Origin: Negadavirga shengliensis
Lineage (GTDB): Bacteria > Bacteroidota > Bacteroidia > Cytophagales > Cyclobacteriaceae
NCBI RefSeq assembly: GCF_042652345.1
Contig: NZ_JBHSJJ010000008.1
Location: 210,127 to 274,126 of the forward strand
Reading direction: 5' to 3'
DNA: 64,000 bases
Both the position numbers and the translations under genes were made by a program. This document shows positions 34,519 through 43,148 of this stretch, piece after piece. Position 1 is the first letter of the stretch. Each line of letters begins with the position of its first letter. The notes under the pieces were generated by a model, which saw only the letters and a program-made list of their open reading frames with translations, ran no database searches and had not been told where the DNA came from.

Positions 34519-35049
34519 ATGAAAAAAAACAAAATGGGATTTTTGAATTTGACCATGATAGGCGTTGGTCTTTTTCTGATATTGAGTTGTGAAGGCCCTC
34601 CAGGCCCTCCCGGCGCTGACGGCGCGGATGGTGTCAACATCGTGGGTGATGTTTTCGAAATCGTGGGCACATTCAATGCCCAGGGTAATTTCGGCATATA
34701 TGATGAGTTCGGGTTTGAAGTTTTGGAATCGGACAAGGTCCTGATCTATAGACTGGATGGCGTGGACGATGATCTGGATGTGTGGCGGCTTCTTCCCCAA
34801 ATCGTGTTTCACCAAAACGGTATATTCAATTATTCCTTTGATTTCACACTGGTGGATTACACCGTATTTATCGAGGGTAATTTTGATCTGACCACTCTGG
34901 GACCGGAATGGACCGAAGACCAGGTTTTTCGTGTGTTGGTGGTGCCGGCAGACTTTATCAACGCCAGATTGGATCTGGCTGACCATGACGCCATGATCAA
35001 GTTGCTGGGGGTGGATACAAAAGATATCCCAAGAATCATGCTAAACTAG
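34519..35049 (+). CDS. Lipoprotein with a short collagen-like stretch
   Basis: The product has a signal peptide and lipobox (LFLILSC) directly followed by Gly-X-Y triplets (EGPPGPPGADGADG). A beta-rich domain of about 130 residues then includes LIYRLDGVDDDLDVWRLLPQ and FSFDFTL-like strands. The same layout recurs in the next gene, so the two are paralogues. A start at 34510 is possible; the ATG at 34519 gives a normal signal peptide. Probably a surface or periplasmic lipoprotein of unknown role. Confidence 0.75.
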   Translation: MKKNKMGFLNLTMIGVGLFLILSCEGPPGPPGADGADGVNIVGDVFEIVGTFNAQGNFGIYDEFGFEVLESDKVLIYRLDGVDDDLDVWRLLPQIVFHQNGIFNYSFDFTLVDYTVFIEGNFDLTTLGPEWTEDQVFRVLVVPADFINARLDLADHDAMIKLLGVDTKDIPRIMLN

Positions 35050-35081
35050 TAGGGGACAAATTCCCTACAGCCATAAAAGAT

Positions 35082-35121
35082 AAAAAAAGCAGCTTATTAT
35101 TGAAAATAGGCTGCTTTTTTT
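35082..35121 (+). terminator. Intrinsic terminator between the paralogous lipoproteins
   Basis: A 12-bp stem (AAAAAAAGCAGC / GCTGCTTTTTTT) with a 16-base loop ends in a T run. It separates the two lipoprotein genes, so the second needs its own promoter. Confidence 0.8.
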
Positions 35122-35204
35122 GGGTATAAAATATTGGAAAAGAAAAAATATCGCTTTATCTTTCAAAAGGTGGGATTCAATTAATAGACCATAACTTAAT
35201 TTAT

Positions 35205-35765
35205 ATGAAAAAGATTTTACTATTGTTGTTTTTGGCCGGTATTTTCATGTTACCCGCCTGCGAAGGTCCGGAAGGACCCCAAGGACCTCCGGGTTTTGAT
35301 GGGAGGGATGGTGAAGACGGTGAAGACGGTGAGGATGGGCTCACACTGCTGAATTTGGTATTTGAAGTAGAGGTTGATTTTACGGAGGAGAATGAGTATT
35401 CGGTTACTTTTCCTTTCGAGATATACCCCGACGACAATTTATTGGTTTTTCTGGAATGGGGGTTAAGCAATGGGAATTCTGTGTGGAGACCGTTGCCACA
35501 AACGGTTTTCTTCGGTGAAGGCGCGGTTTTGACCTATAATTACCAATACAGTTATGAGTTTTTGAGCATTTTTCTGGAGGCCAATTTTGATCCGACTGAA
35601 CTGGAGGAGGAATGGACGCAAAGTCAATATCTGCGTATTGTCTATCTTCCCGGTTACTTTCTTGGAGAAAATGAGAGGGTGGATCTCAGCGACTTTGACG
35701 CTATAATGAATTATATAGGCAAGGGGGAAAAGGATATTGTGAAAATGGAGAAAAGAACCCGGTAA
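35205..35765 (+). CDS. Lipoprotein with a short collagen-like stretch (paralogue)
   Basis: The 186-residue protein has a lipobox (GIFMLPAC) followed by about ten Gly-X-Y triplets (EGPEGPQGPPGFDGRDGEDG and on). A beta domain follows that aligns with that of the preceding gene: LLVFLEWGLSNGNSVWRPLPQTVFF against LIYRLDGVDDDLDVWRLLPQ, and SDFDAIMNYIG against ADHDAMIKLLG. The collagen part is longer and more acidic than in its neighbour. It arose by tandem duplication; function unknown. Confidence 0.78.
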   Translation: MKKILLLLFLAGIFMLPACEGPEGPQGPPGFDGRDGEDGEDGEDGLTLLNLVFEVEVDFTEENEYSVTFPFEIYPDDNLLVFLEWGLSNGNSVWRPLPQTVFFGEGAVLTYNYQYSYEFLSIFLEANFDPTELEEEWTQSQYLRIVYLPGYFLGENERVDLSDFDAIMNYIGKGEKDIVKMEKRTR

Positions 35766-35792
35766 ATCAGGATAAAATTTCAGAAGCATGAG

Positions 35793-35826
35793 AGTCCTTC
35801 AACTACGGTTAGGAGGGCTTTTTTAT
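35793..35826 (+). terminator. Probable intrinsic terminator
   Basis: An 8-bp stem including two G-T pairs (AGTCCTTC / GGAGGGCT) with an 11-base loop is followed by TTTTTTATTTTTTTTC. It lies after the second lipoprotein gene and before hemE. Confidence 0.55.
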
Positions 35827-35858
35827 TTTTTTTCATATTCTTCATTTATATTTGTTTC

Positions 35859-36896
35859 ATGCAAATCAAGAATGATTTACTCTTACGGGTAATAAAAGGA
35901 GAGAAAGTAGACCGGACGCCGGTGTGGTTGATGCGGCAAGCAGGCAGAATACTGCCGGAATACAGGGCGGTGAGGAACAGTGTGAGCGGATTTATTGAGT
36001 TGGCCAAAACCCCTGAACTGGCTGCTGAAGTCACCATACAGCCGGTGGATATCCTGGGGGTGGATGCGGCAATTATTTTTTCAGATATATTGGTGGTGCC
36101 CGAAGCGATGGGCCTTCCTTATGAAATGGTTGAAAAAAGGGGGCCTTGGTTTCCCAAGACCATAGCGGATGCCTCGGACTTAAAAAAAATCCGGATAGCT
36201 GATATTGAGGAGCTGTCCTATGTTTTGGAGGCCATCAAAATCACCAAAAAGGCCTTGAATGGCCGCGTACCTTTGATAGGCTTTGCGGGAGCTCCCTGGA
36301 CCATTTTTGCCTACATGGTGGAAGGCTCAGGCAGCAAGACTTTTTCCAAGGCCAGGGCCATGTTGTACAGAAACCCGGCCCTTTCCCACAAGCTGCTGGA
36401 AATGATCACTGCCAGCACCATAAAGTATTTAAAAGCCCAGGTGGGCGCGGGGGCTAATCTGGTACAGATTTTTGACAGTTGGGCAGGCATCCTGCCGCCC
36501 TATCATTATCGGGAGTTTTCACTGAAATACATTGAAAAGATATGCAACGCCCTGACGGAAGCACCCGTAACGGTATTTGCAAAAGGGGCATTTTTTGCCT
36601 TAGAAGAAATCGGGCAACTTAACTGTGACACGGTAGGGCTTGATTGGAACATGGATGTGGATACCTCCCGGCAGCTGGTTGGAACGGATAAAGCTTTGCA
36701 GGGTAATCTCGACCCTGCAGTATTGTATGCTTCTGAAAAGGAAATCGTGCACTATACCCACCAAATGCTGAACCAGTTTAAAGGGAGCAGACACATTGCC
36801 AATCTGGGTCATGGGGTGTATCCTGATATTGACCCTGAGAAGGTGAAGCTTTTTGTGAAGACTGTACAAGGCATTTCCGCCACCTCTAAAGACTAA
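35859..36896 (+). CDS. hemE: Uroporphyrinogen decarboxylase
   Basis: The 345-residue enzyme removes four acetate carboxyls from uroporphyrinogen III to give coproporphyrinogen III. It has the N-terminal signature TPVWLMRQAGRILPEYR with the catalytic arginines, the active-site aspartate in IIFSDILVVPEAMG, and GFAGAPWTIFAYMVEG. It is the last housekeeping gene before the exopolysaccharide locus. Confidence 0.97.
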   Translation: MQIKNDLLLRVIKGEKVDRTPVWLMRQAGRILPEYRAVRNSVSGFIELAKTPELAAEVTIQPVDILGVDAAIIFSDILVVPEAMGLPYEMVEKRGPWFPKTIADASDLKKIRIADIEELSYVLEAIKITKKALNGRVPLIGFAGAPWTIFAYMVEGSGSKTFSKARAMLYRNPALSHKLLEMITASTIKYLKAQVGAGANLVQIFDSWAGILPPYHYREFSLKYIEKICNALTEAPVTVFAKGAFFALEEIGQLNCDTVGLDWNMDVDTSRQLVGTDKALQGNLDPAVLYASEKEIVHYTHQMLNQFKGSRHIANLGHGVYPDIDPEKVKLFVKTVQGISATSKD

Positions 36897-37336
36897 GCCT
36901 TTTGTCTTATGGCATGTAATTTGTTAAGAGATTTTTGAAATAAGCCTCAAGTCTATCGTTTTCGCTTTGGAAAGTTCTTTAAAGAATTTCTCAACTTGGG
37001 GCTGATTCTTTTAGGAATACACTTTCCAGGTGTTTCGCCAAATGAATTGAAAGAGAACGGGTCAAGTATGGGCTGCCAGGATTTTCGCAGATTTTTTCAA
37101 GGTCCTATGTTTGGGATGCAAAAAATAACCTGTCCAATATAGTGATGGTTGACTTTTGAGATAATAGTTATTGAGCAAAGTGGTTGTTTTAAATCTGCTT
37201 AGTTGAAAATAATTGCTTATTATTGTCAAGAAAATGTATTTCGTAAATACAAGCGAGGATAAATGAATAAATATGAATTATTTTTCATGATTTTTCCTCC
37301 AAGTTCGATCACGCTAATTAATGTTATAGTAGAAGA
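36897..37336. other. Spacer at the boundary of the exopolysaccharide locus
   Basis: No gene is visible in these 440 bp. The GC content falls along it. A long-range inverted repeat (AGCCTCAAGT near 36942 / ACTTGGGGCT near 36993, one mismatch) might act as the hemE terminator. At 37235-37251 the arms TGTATTT and AAATACA flank CGT, resembling the palindrome upstream of the first sugar transferase. Confidence 0.4.
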
Positions 37337-38512
37337 ATGAATACGATATATTTTATATCCAGGGATGCAAATTGGCAGCATTATAGAAATGAAATTCTTA
37401 ATTACCTCAGTATTGAAAAAGGGGTATATGTGGAAATACTCACGACGGGGCAACTTAAACCTTATCTTAAAGATTCCGGAAATTTAAAGTACAGGGTTTT
37501 TACTAATATCTTTTCGGATAAACGTAAGATTAATTTTTTCCCCTCTGCACTTTGGTATATTTGGAAAAACAGACCCGACTGTGTTATAGGCCAAAACGGA
37601 GCCCTTAATATCACTGAATATTTTGCACTTATTGTTTGTAAAATATTAAAAATCAGATATGTTTGGTGGACTCGAGCTTACGAACATAAACCGGTTAAAA
37701 ACTTGCTTCTGCGTAAAATGCGGCAGCGTTATGTTAATTTTTTTCTGAGAAGGGCTGATGCAATTATAGTATATTCAAAAATAGGATATGAATTTTTGGT
37801 TCAAATAGGCTATTCTAGAAAACGTATTTATTTGGCTTATAATACTTTGGATACTCATAAACTGAAAAATATTAAGGATAGAACCCGCCAGCAATTGAAT
37901 AAACAAAAATTTATAAAACTTGAATTTCCTGAAATATCTTATGAAAGTAAGTTTATACTTTTTTCGGGAAGAATTAATAGATTTAAAAAGGTTCATAATC
38001 TTGTTAAAGCGATGAAGTGCTTAGTGGGATGGGACATCAACATCCATTTAATTGTGATTGGAGAGGGAGAAGAGATGGGAAAATGTGTAGACTTAGCTAC
38101 AAATCTGAACTTGGGAAGAAATATACATTTTAAGGGAGCGATTTACGATCAAGATGAATTAGGTAAATATTTCGAAATTGCTGATATATACTCCATTCCT
38201 GGTTCAGTCGGTTTAGGAATAGTACATGCATTTTCTTTTGGTTTGCCAATAATTACAGAAGATTTAGATTATCATAGCGCTGAGATTCAATATTTGAAAA
38301 ATGATGTAAATGGATATTTTGTGCCGGAGGATGAGCCACAAAAGCTGGCTGAGGCCATTTTCAAGGTTTTAAATGATAGAACCCTGTTAAGGAAACTAAG
38401 TGAAAACGCCCTAAGAACCAGTGAGAATGAGGCAGGCGTAGATGTGATGATAAACGAATTTTACCGTGCCTTAACCGGTTCAGAAAAAGAAATTAGAGCG
38501 AAAGCCAGATAA
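37337..38512 (+). CDS. Glycosyltransferase, GT4-like
   Basis: The 391-residue GT-B glycosyltransferase has the C-terminal donor domain FSGRINRFKKVHNLVKAM, HLIVIGEGEEMGKC and the E-x7-E type motif in PGSVGLGIVHAFSFGLPIIT. It probably adds a sugar to the growing lipid-linked repeat unit on the cytoplasmic face. It opens the AT-rich locus and is followed after 17 bp by the CapK-like gene. Sugar specificity is unknown. Confidence 0.85.
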   Translation: MNTIYFISRDANWQHYRNEILNYLSIEKGVYVEILTTGQLKPYLKDSGNLKYRVFTNIFSDKRKINFFPSALWYIWKNRPDCVIGQNGALNITEYFALIVCKILKIRYVWWTRAYEHKPVKNLLLRKMRQRYVNFFLRRADAIIVYSKIGYEFLVQIGYSRKRIYLAYNTLDTHKLKNIKDRTRQQLNKQKFIKLEFPEISYESKFILFSGRINRFKKVHNLVKAMKCLVGWDINIHLIVIGEGEEMGKCVDLATNLNLGRNIHFKGAIYDQDELGKYFEIADIYSIPGSVGLGIVHAFSFGLPIITEDLDYHSAEIQYLKNDVNGYFVPEDEPQKLAEAIFKVLNDRTLLRKLSENALRTSENEAGVDVMINEFYRALTGSEKEIRAKAR

Positions 38513-38529
38513 AAATTCCATTTGACGTC

Positions 38530-39729
38530 ATGAGTAAATTTAAGTTCTATATTAAAGATTTAAAATGGTTTTTAATAAAAGACAATTTTCTGGTGAATTA
38601 TCTTTTTTACATTATTTACAAACTTAATATTTTTAAAAACGAACCGAAACCTAATAAATTCAAAGATTTCCCGCTCCTTAACAAGGAGGCAATCAAAGAA
38701 TCGGAAAAGTTTATAAAGGCCCAATCTTTGTTTTATGTGAGGAGCTCTACAAGTGGTACTACTAATGCCCCCCTTAAGGTTTTCAGGTCCGTTGGCAATG
38801 TTATATTTGAAGAATATATTGTTAAGAGTTATTTATTTAATCAAAAGGTACCAATTAATCCCAAAATTGCAGTAATAAGGGGAGATCATTTATTTCACCC
38901 AGATAAAACGAGCGAGCCATTTTGGCTTAAAATGCCTTTTACAGGAAGATTATTAATGTCTTCTTATCACTTATCGGTGAATAATTCAAAGGGCTATTTG
39001 GATCGATTGGGTGAATTTAAACCGGATATAATAATGGCTTATCCAAGTTCGATTACCTTTCTTGCAAAAGTAGCTGAACAAATGGGATGGCGGGCCGAAT
39101 GGGATATAAAAGGAGTATTTACGAGCAGTGAAACGTTTCCTGTCGACGATCAGAGAATGGTGAAAAAAATTTTTAAAAATGTATATGACCATTACGGACA
39201 AGCTGAAAGAGTAGCTGTTTTACAGCAGTGTAGGTTAGGTAATTACCATGTAAGGGAGGATTATTCCTTCGTAGAGTTTTTAATGTTTGAAGATGGGTGT
39301 AGGATTATTGGGTCTAATCCAAAGAACAAAGCCATGCCGTTGTTGAGATACGACACGGGCGACTATGTGGAAGGAGTAGCGAGCGGCCCTTGTTCCTGTG
39401 GTCTCAAAAGCAGATATGTTTCCAGAGTGATTGGAAGAGATGATGATAAATTAATTTTACCTGACGGGAGGGTTATCGGCAGGCTGAGTACTGTTTTTAG
39501 AGATATATCTGGGTTGGTTGAATGTCAGATTATTCAGGAAGAAAAGGATTCTCTAATAATTAAATTCGTACGTGAAAAGGGGGTGGAGTCCGGTGGCGTA
39601 GCCAAAGAGATTGAATCCGAATTGCGGAAGCGGGTTGGGGGGCAAGTGAATATGCTTTTTCAGCCTGTGGATACCATCTCGAGATCCAAGTCAGGAAAGT
39701 TTAGATCAGTTTTAAGCAAAATAAACTGA
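38530..39729 (+). CDS. PaaK/CapK-like adenylate-forming enzyme
   Basis: The 399-residue protein matches the phenylacetate-CoA ligase / CapK family: phosphate loop SSTSGTTNAPLKVF, IMAYPSSITFLAKVAEQMG, FTSSETFP, YDHYGQAERVAVLQQC, and LLRYDTGDYVEG with a following Cys pair (GPCSCG). These enzymes activate carboxylic acids as adenylates. Family members are frequent in capsule loci, where a role in attaching acyl or amino-acid groups to sugars is suspected but not shown. The pair with the preceding glycosyltransferase looks like one transcript. Confidence 0.82.
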   Translation: MSKFKFYIKDLKWFLIKDNFLVNYLFYIIYKLNIFKNEPKPNKFKDFPLLNKEAIKESEKFIKAQSLFYVRSSTSGTTNAPLKVFRSVGNVIFEEYIVKSYLFNQKVPINPKIAVIRGDHLFHPDKTSEPFWLKMPFTGRLLMSSYHLSVNNSKGYLDRLGEFKPDIIMAYPSSITFLAKVAEQMGWRAEWDIKGVFTSSETFPVDDQRMVKKIFKNVYDHYGQAERVAVLQQCRLGNYHVREDYSFVEFLMFEDGCRIIGSNPKNKAMPLLRYDTGDYVEGVASGPCSCGLKSRYVSRVIGRDDDKLILPDGRVIGRLSTVFRDISGLVECQIIQEEKDSLIIKFVREKGVESGGVAKEIESELRKRVGGQVNMLFQPVDTISRSKSGKFRSVLSKIN

Positions 39730-40027
39730 CCTATTTTTTGACATCAAAAATCCTCGAATACCAGATTAGGGTTTTTTGAGAAGTATGGACACACTATCTT
39801 CGAAAATGACCGTTTTTCTTCATTTTTATATTGTCCGTGGTCATTTTTCGCGTTGTTCATTTGGAAGCGAAATCATATTTGTGTATACAGTATGAACGAA
39901 CATTTTTTATTGTATTAATTCCTTCGAATTGCTTGCATATTATTCATATGCTAAATATATTTGTTAAAATGTATTTCAAATACATAAAAAAGTTTTACAT
40001 TTTAGGTCTCTACGGTGATTACCCATT
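39730..40027. other. Leader region of the first sugar-transferase gene
   Basis: No gene is visible in these 298 bp. At 39969-39985 there is a perfect palindrome, ATGTATTT-C-AAATACAT, 43 bp before the gene start. The stretch from 39960 to 39992 is nearly the same (5 mismatches in 33) as 41116-41148 in front of the second transferase gene. Confidence 0.5.
39969..39985. promoter_or_regulatory. Palindrome in the sugar-transferase leader
   Basis: Two 8-bp arms (ATGTATTT / AAATACAT) surround one central C. The position just ahead of the gene and its partial repetition before the second transferase suggest a regulator-binding site. AT-richness makes chance palindromes more likely. Confidence 0.4.
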
Positions 40028-40720
40028 ATGGAAAAGTTTTTAAAGAAAACGAATGAGAATACTTTTATCTCCAAAAATCTCAGTGGTTTCGTTACCCCTG
40101 CCGGTGAAGTTTTCTTGACTGATCCCTACAAATTATTGATTAAAAGAGGGGTGGATTTAGCCATTTCTTTGTTTCTCCTTGTTTTTGTGTTGTCATGGCT
40201 GTTCCCATTGCTGGCTGTACTCATAAAAATTTCTTCGCCGGGGCCGATTCTTTTCAAGCAGAACAGGCATGGAAAAGGAAATAAAATCTTTTTGTGCTAC
40301 AAGTTCAGGACCATGCGCCTGAATCCTGATGCGGATGTGAAGCAGGCGTCAAAACATGACAGCAGGATCACAAAGATTGGAAGGTTCCTGAGACGGTCGA
40401 GCCTGGATGAATTGCCTCAGGTGATCAATGTGCTGAAGGGAGAAATGTCTTTAATTGGCCCCCGGCCGCACGCCGTACCGATGAACTACGCGTTTTCAAA
40501 GGAAATAGACAATTATATGTTCAGGCATGTCGTAAAACCCGGTATTACCGGGTTGGCACAATCGAAAGGATACAGGGGGGAAATCCGTCATTTTTTTGAC
40601 ATCTATGGCAGGGTAAAACTGGATCATTTTTATATAAAAAAATGGTGTCTGGCTTTGGACCTAAAGATTATTGTATGGACCATCCATACCTTGTTTTTTA
40701 AAAATAAAAAGGCTTATTAG
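40028..40720 (+). CDS. Initiating sugar-phosphate transferase (WcaJ/PglC-like), copy 1
   Basis: The 230-residue protein is the short polyprenyl-phosphate phosphoglycosyl transferase (bacterial sugar transferase family). One hydrophobic segment (about 44-66) precedes the catalytic domain with KISSPGPILFKQNRHGKGNK, CYKFRTM, SLDELPQVINVLKGEMSLIG, PRPHAVPMN and KPGITGLAQSKGYRGEI. It transfers the first sugar-1-phosphate to undecaprenyl phosphate and so starts repeat-unit assembly. A paralogue lies 480 bp downstream. Confidence 0.93.
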   Translation: MEKFLKKTNENTFISKNLSGFVTPAGEVFLTDPYKLLIKRGVDLAISLFLLVFVLSWLFPLLAVLIKISSPGPILFKQNRHGKGNKIFLCYKFRTMRLNPDADVKQASKHDSRITKIGRFLRRSSLDELPQVINVLKGEMSLIGPRPHAVPMNYAFSKEIDNYMFRHVVKPGITGLAQSKGYRGEIRHFFDIYGRVKLDHFYIKKWCLALDLKIIVWTIHTLFFKNKKAY

Positions 40721-41200
40721 TCCTTTGTCAAGTTTTACCCCAGCCCAAAAGGACGGAGAAAAAAATCAATGCCATTTCCATATAGGGAATAAAAGACAGA
40801 AAGTCAGGTTGAATTTTTAAAGCCGACGAAGCAGGATGAAATGTTAGCTTCATTTGTACTGCTTTCATTTCAATATTCCAGAAAATGGCGTTGAAATTCC
40901 TGTCGGTTTTTCTATAATTCAAAGGATAATTTTTATTAACCGAATATTATATTCTGTTTTTTTACTATGATCAATAATTAATTCTACAATAGAAGAGAAA
41001 TGATAAAATAAACATTCCTATAATAAGTATATAAAAAAGTTTTTTACATACATAAAAATGATTTTTATTTTATTTTTTTGTTAATCCCTTGTTTGCTAAA
41101 ACAGGTAGTCATATATTTGTAAAAATGTATTTTAGATATATAAAAATGCTTTTTAAATAAAATGTTAGGTTTGAAAATAGGAGTAAATGATTATTAGAAA
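40721..41200. other. Spacer between the two sugar-transferase genes
   Basis: No convincing gene. AT-rich with repeated short words: AAGTATATAAAAAAG (41025-41039), ACATACATAAAAATG (41046-41060) and the leader copy GATATATAAAAATG (41135-41148). These resemble AAATACATAAAAAAG at 39978-39992. The long spacer means the second transferase probably has its own promoter. Confidence 0.45.
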
Positions 41201-41908
41201 ATGGAAAATATTTTAACTATTCGAAAATCAAGCCGGTCTGTTCAAAGAAATAGCAATAGGAACACCATGAAAAATGTGGATCAGTTCCAGCCTAAAGATT
41301 TGAGCGGGGATTTTTCCAAAAGACTTTTAAAACGGCTTTTTGATCTGTTGTTTTCTTTGGTGACCGTCGTCTTTTTTCTCTCGTGGATGTTTCCGGTATT
41401 GGCTATCATGATCAAGCTGGATTCTAAGGGGCCGGTTTTTTTCAGGCAGTTAAGACATGGCAGGGGCAACCGGCACTTTTACTGTTATAAGTTCCGTACC
41501 ATGGTTATCAATGATGAGGCGGATATCAAACAGGCCACCCAGGATGATTCAAGAGTGACGAGGATAGGCAAATTTCTTCGAAGGACAAGTATGGACGAAC
41601 TGCCCCAGGTATTTAATGTAATTATCGGGAATATGTCGATTGTGGGACCGAGGCCACATGCTGTTCCGATGAACATCGAATTTGCCAAGGAGATAGACAA
41701 TTTTATGGTCCGACATGCGGTAAAACCTGGAATTACCGGTTTGGCGCAGTCTAAAGGTTATAGGGGGGAGATAAAAAACTTCTTTGACATCTATTCCAGA
41801 TTTAAACTGGATTGCTTCTATGTACGGAACTGGTGTCTCCTTCTGGATATAAAAATAGTAATAGAAACAGCTAATTCACTGATATACAATAATCACAAGG
41901 CTTATTAA
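41201..41908 (+). CDS. Initiating sugar-phosphate transferase (WcaJ/PglC-like), copy 2
   Basis: The 235-residue protein aligns with the previous transferase throughout: FRQLRHGRGNRHFYCYKFRTM, SMDELPQVFNVIIGNMSIVG, PRPHAVPMNIEFAKEIDNF, KPGITGLAQSKGYRGEI, and the same terminal NNHKAY/KNKKAY. The first 35 residues differ and are polar. The two arose by tandem duplication that included their leaders. Two starters may allow two different first sugars or two polymers. Confidence 0.92.
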   Translation: MENILTIRKSSRSVQRNSNRNTMKNVDQFQPKDLSGDFSKRLLKRLFDLLFSLVTVVFFLSWMFPVLAIMIKLDSKGPVFFRQLRHGRGNRHFYCYKFRTMVINDEADIKQATQDDSRVTRIGKFLRRTSMDELPQVFNVIIGNMSIVGPRPHAVPMNIEFAKEIDNFMVRHAVKPGITGLAQSKGYRGEIKNFFDIYSRFKLDCFYVRNWCLLLDIKIVIETANSLIYNNHKAY

Positions 41909-42353
41909 AGGAGGGATCGGTATTGTCTCATACAGTTAAAGCGGAGGGGAAAATCAGGGGGGAAATAGGATAATGGGAACGGGGCAACTGGTCGGGTCAC
42001 GGGAATGGAAGAGATGCATTAAGAACTGTTTCCTAGCTATTTTTTTGTTGTTTAGTATCAAATTTATGTGGATTTTTAAAAATCGGCATGGTGTTGGCTA
42101 GGTGGAGGAAAGTTCTTGGAGCTTATCTAATTCAGAAGCCGTATTTTGGGGCTTACGGGGCGAAGCTGTATCCGGGCCACGGTGATTTTTATAATTAAAA
42201 ATACTTATTTTGAACATAAAAATATTTTGTTTGTATATTTATTTCTTTTATAAAGCAGTACTTATCGACGGGAATTGTCCCCAGGGACAGCCAGGTGGTA
42301 TAAGGAAGTTTAACGGTTTTAAAATTCTTAATTTAACACATTTTAATTTTCGG
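41909..42353. other. Leader region upstream of the wza-like gene
   Basis: About 445 bp without a supported gene. An in-frame ORF extension from 42210 to the proposed start at 42354 lacks a lipoprotein-type beginning and is regarded as leader. Around 42180-42230 the sequence is AT-rich with several TATTTTG-like words but no full TAnnTTTG with a -33 box. Confidence 0.35.
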
Positions 42354-43145
42354 ATGATGAAAGCTCATTTTATTTTCTTTTTAGTGGTATGGATGTCTTT
42401 TGGCTGCGCCAAAAGAAACTTGGTTTATTTTAGTGACGTGGAAGGCCAATCTGATTATTCTGTCAAAGTACCTGAAATGATCCAGCCTAAGATACAGAAG
42501 GATGACCTTCTTAAAATCACGGTAAGCAGTTTAAGCCCCGAATCCAATCTTTTATTTAACGTGGGTGTCCTCAATGCGGGTACGGATGCAAGGAGTTCAT
42601 CCAATGTCCAGCCATTGAATGAGGGTTATTTGGTAGACCAACATGGTGAAATCAATTTTCCGGTGCTTGGAAGAATTAGATTGGAAGGTATGACGAAGGC
42701 GGAGGCGGTTGAAGCGGTTACCGCCAGATTGCAGGAGTATGTAAAAGACCCTATAGTCAATATAAGGTTTGTCAATTTTAAAATCACGGTGGTCGGGGAA
42801 GTCAATCATCCTTCGACGTTCACCGTACCGACTGAAAAAATCAACATATTGGAAGCATTGGGACTCGCCGGTGATATGACCATGTACGGGAAAAGAGAGA
42901 ACGTGCTGATCATCCGGGAGAGAGATGGTGTGAGGAGTGCAAAGCGACTCAATTTAAACAATAAGGATTTGTTGGCCTCCCCTTATTATTATTTGCAACA
43001 GAATGATGTGATTTATGTCGAACCGGACAAGATTAAAGCCGTACAGGCCAGTACGAATCAAAGGTCTTTGACACTTTTTGGAATAGCCACAAGTCTGGCA
43101 GTGTCACTGATGTTTAACCTTAGATGGTTCTTAGCGAGAAATTAA
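42354..43145 (+). CDS. wza: Polysaccharide export outer-membrane lipoprotein (Wza-like)
   Basis: From the ATG at 42354 the protein starts with a signal peptide and lipobox (MSFGCAKRN). The polysaccharide-export domain (IQKDDLLKITVSSLSPES, VDQHGEINFPVLGRIRLEGM) and an SLBB domain (FKITVVGEVNHPSTFTVP, then ILEALGLAGDMTMYGKRENV) follow. A final hydrophobic helix (SLTLFGIATSLAVSLMF) matches the C-terminal segment of Wza, which forms the outer-membrane export pore. The Wzc-like kinase gene follows 3 bp later. Confidence 0.92.
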   Translation: MMKAHFIFFLVVWMSFGCAKRNLVYFSDVEGQSDYSVKVPEMIQPKIQKDDLLKITVSSLSPESNLLFNVGVLNAGTDARSSSNVQPLNEGYLVDQHGEINFPVLGRIRLEGMTKAEAVEAVTARLQEYVKDPIVNIRFVNFKITVVGEVNHPSTFTVPTEKINILEALGLAGDMTMYGKRENVLIIRERDGVRSAKRLNLNNKDLLASPYYYLQQNDVIYVEPDKIKAVQASTNQRSLTLFGIATSLAVSLMFNLRWFLARN

Positions 43146-43148
43146 ACT

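Noticed and set aside
40728..40922. 64-codon minus-strand frame between the two sugar transferases
   Set aside because: No family match, composition like the AT-rich spacer, no start signals; kept only as a note.
42210..42353. Upstream start for the wza-like gene
   Set aside because: The extra 48 residues lack a lipoprotein signal; the ATG at 42354 gives a proper lipobox.
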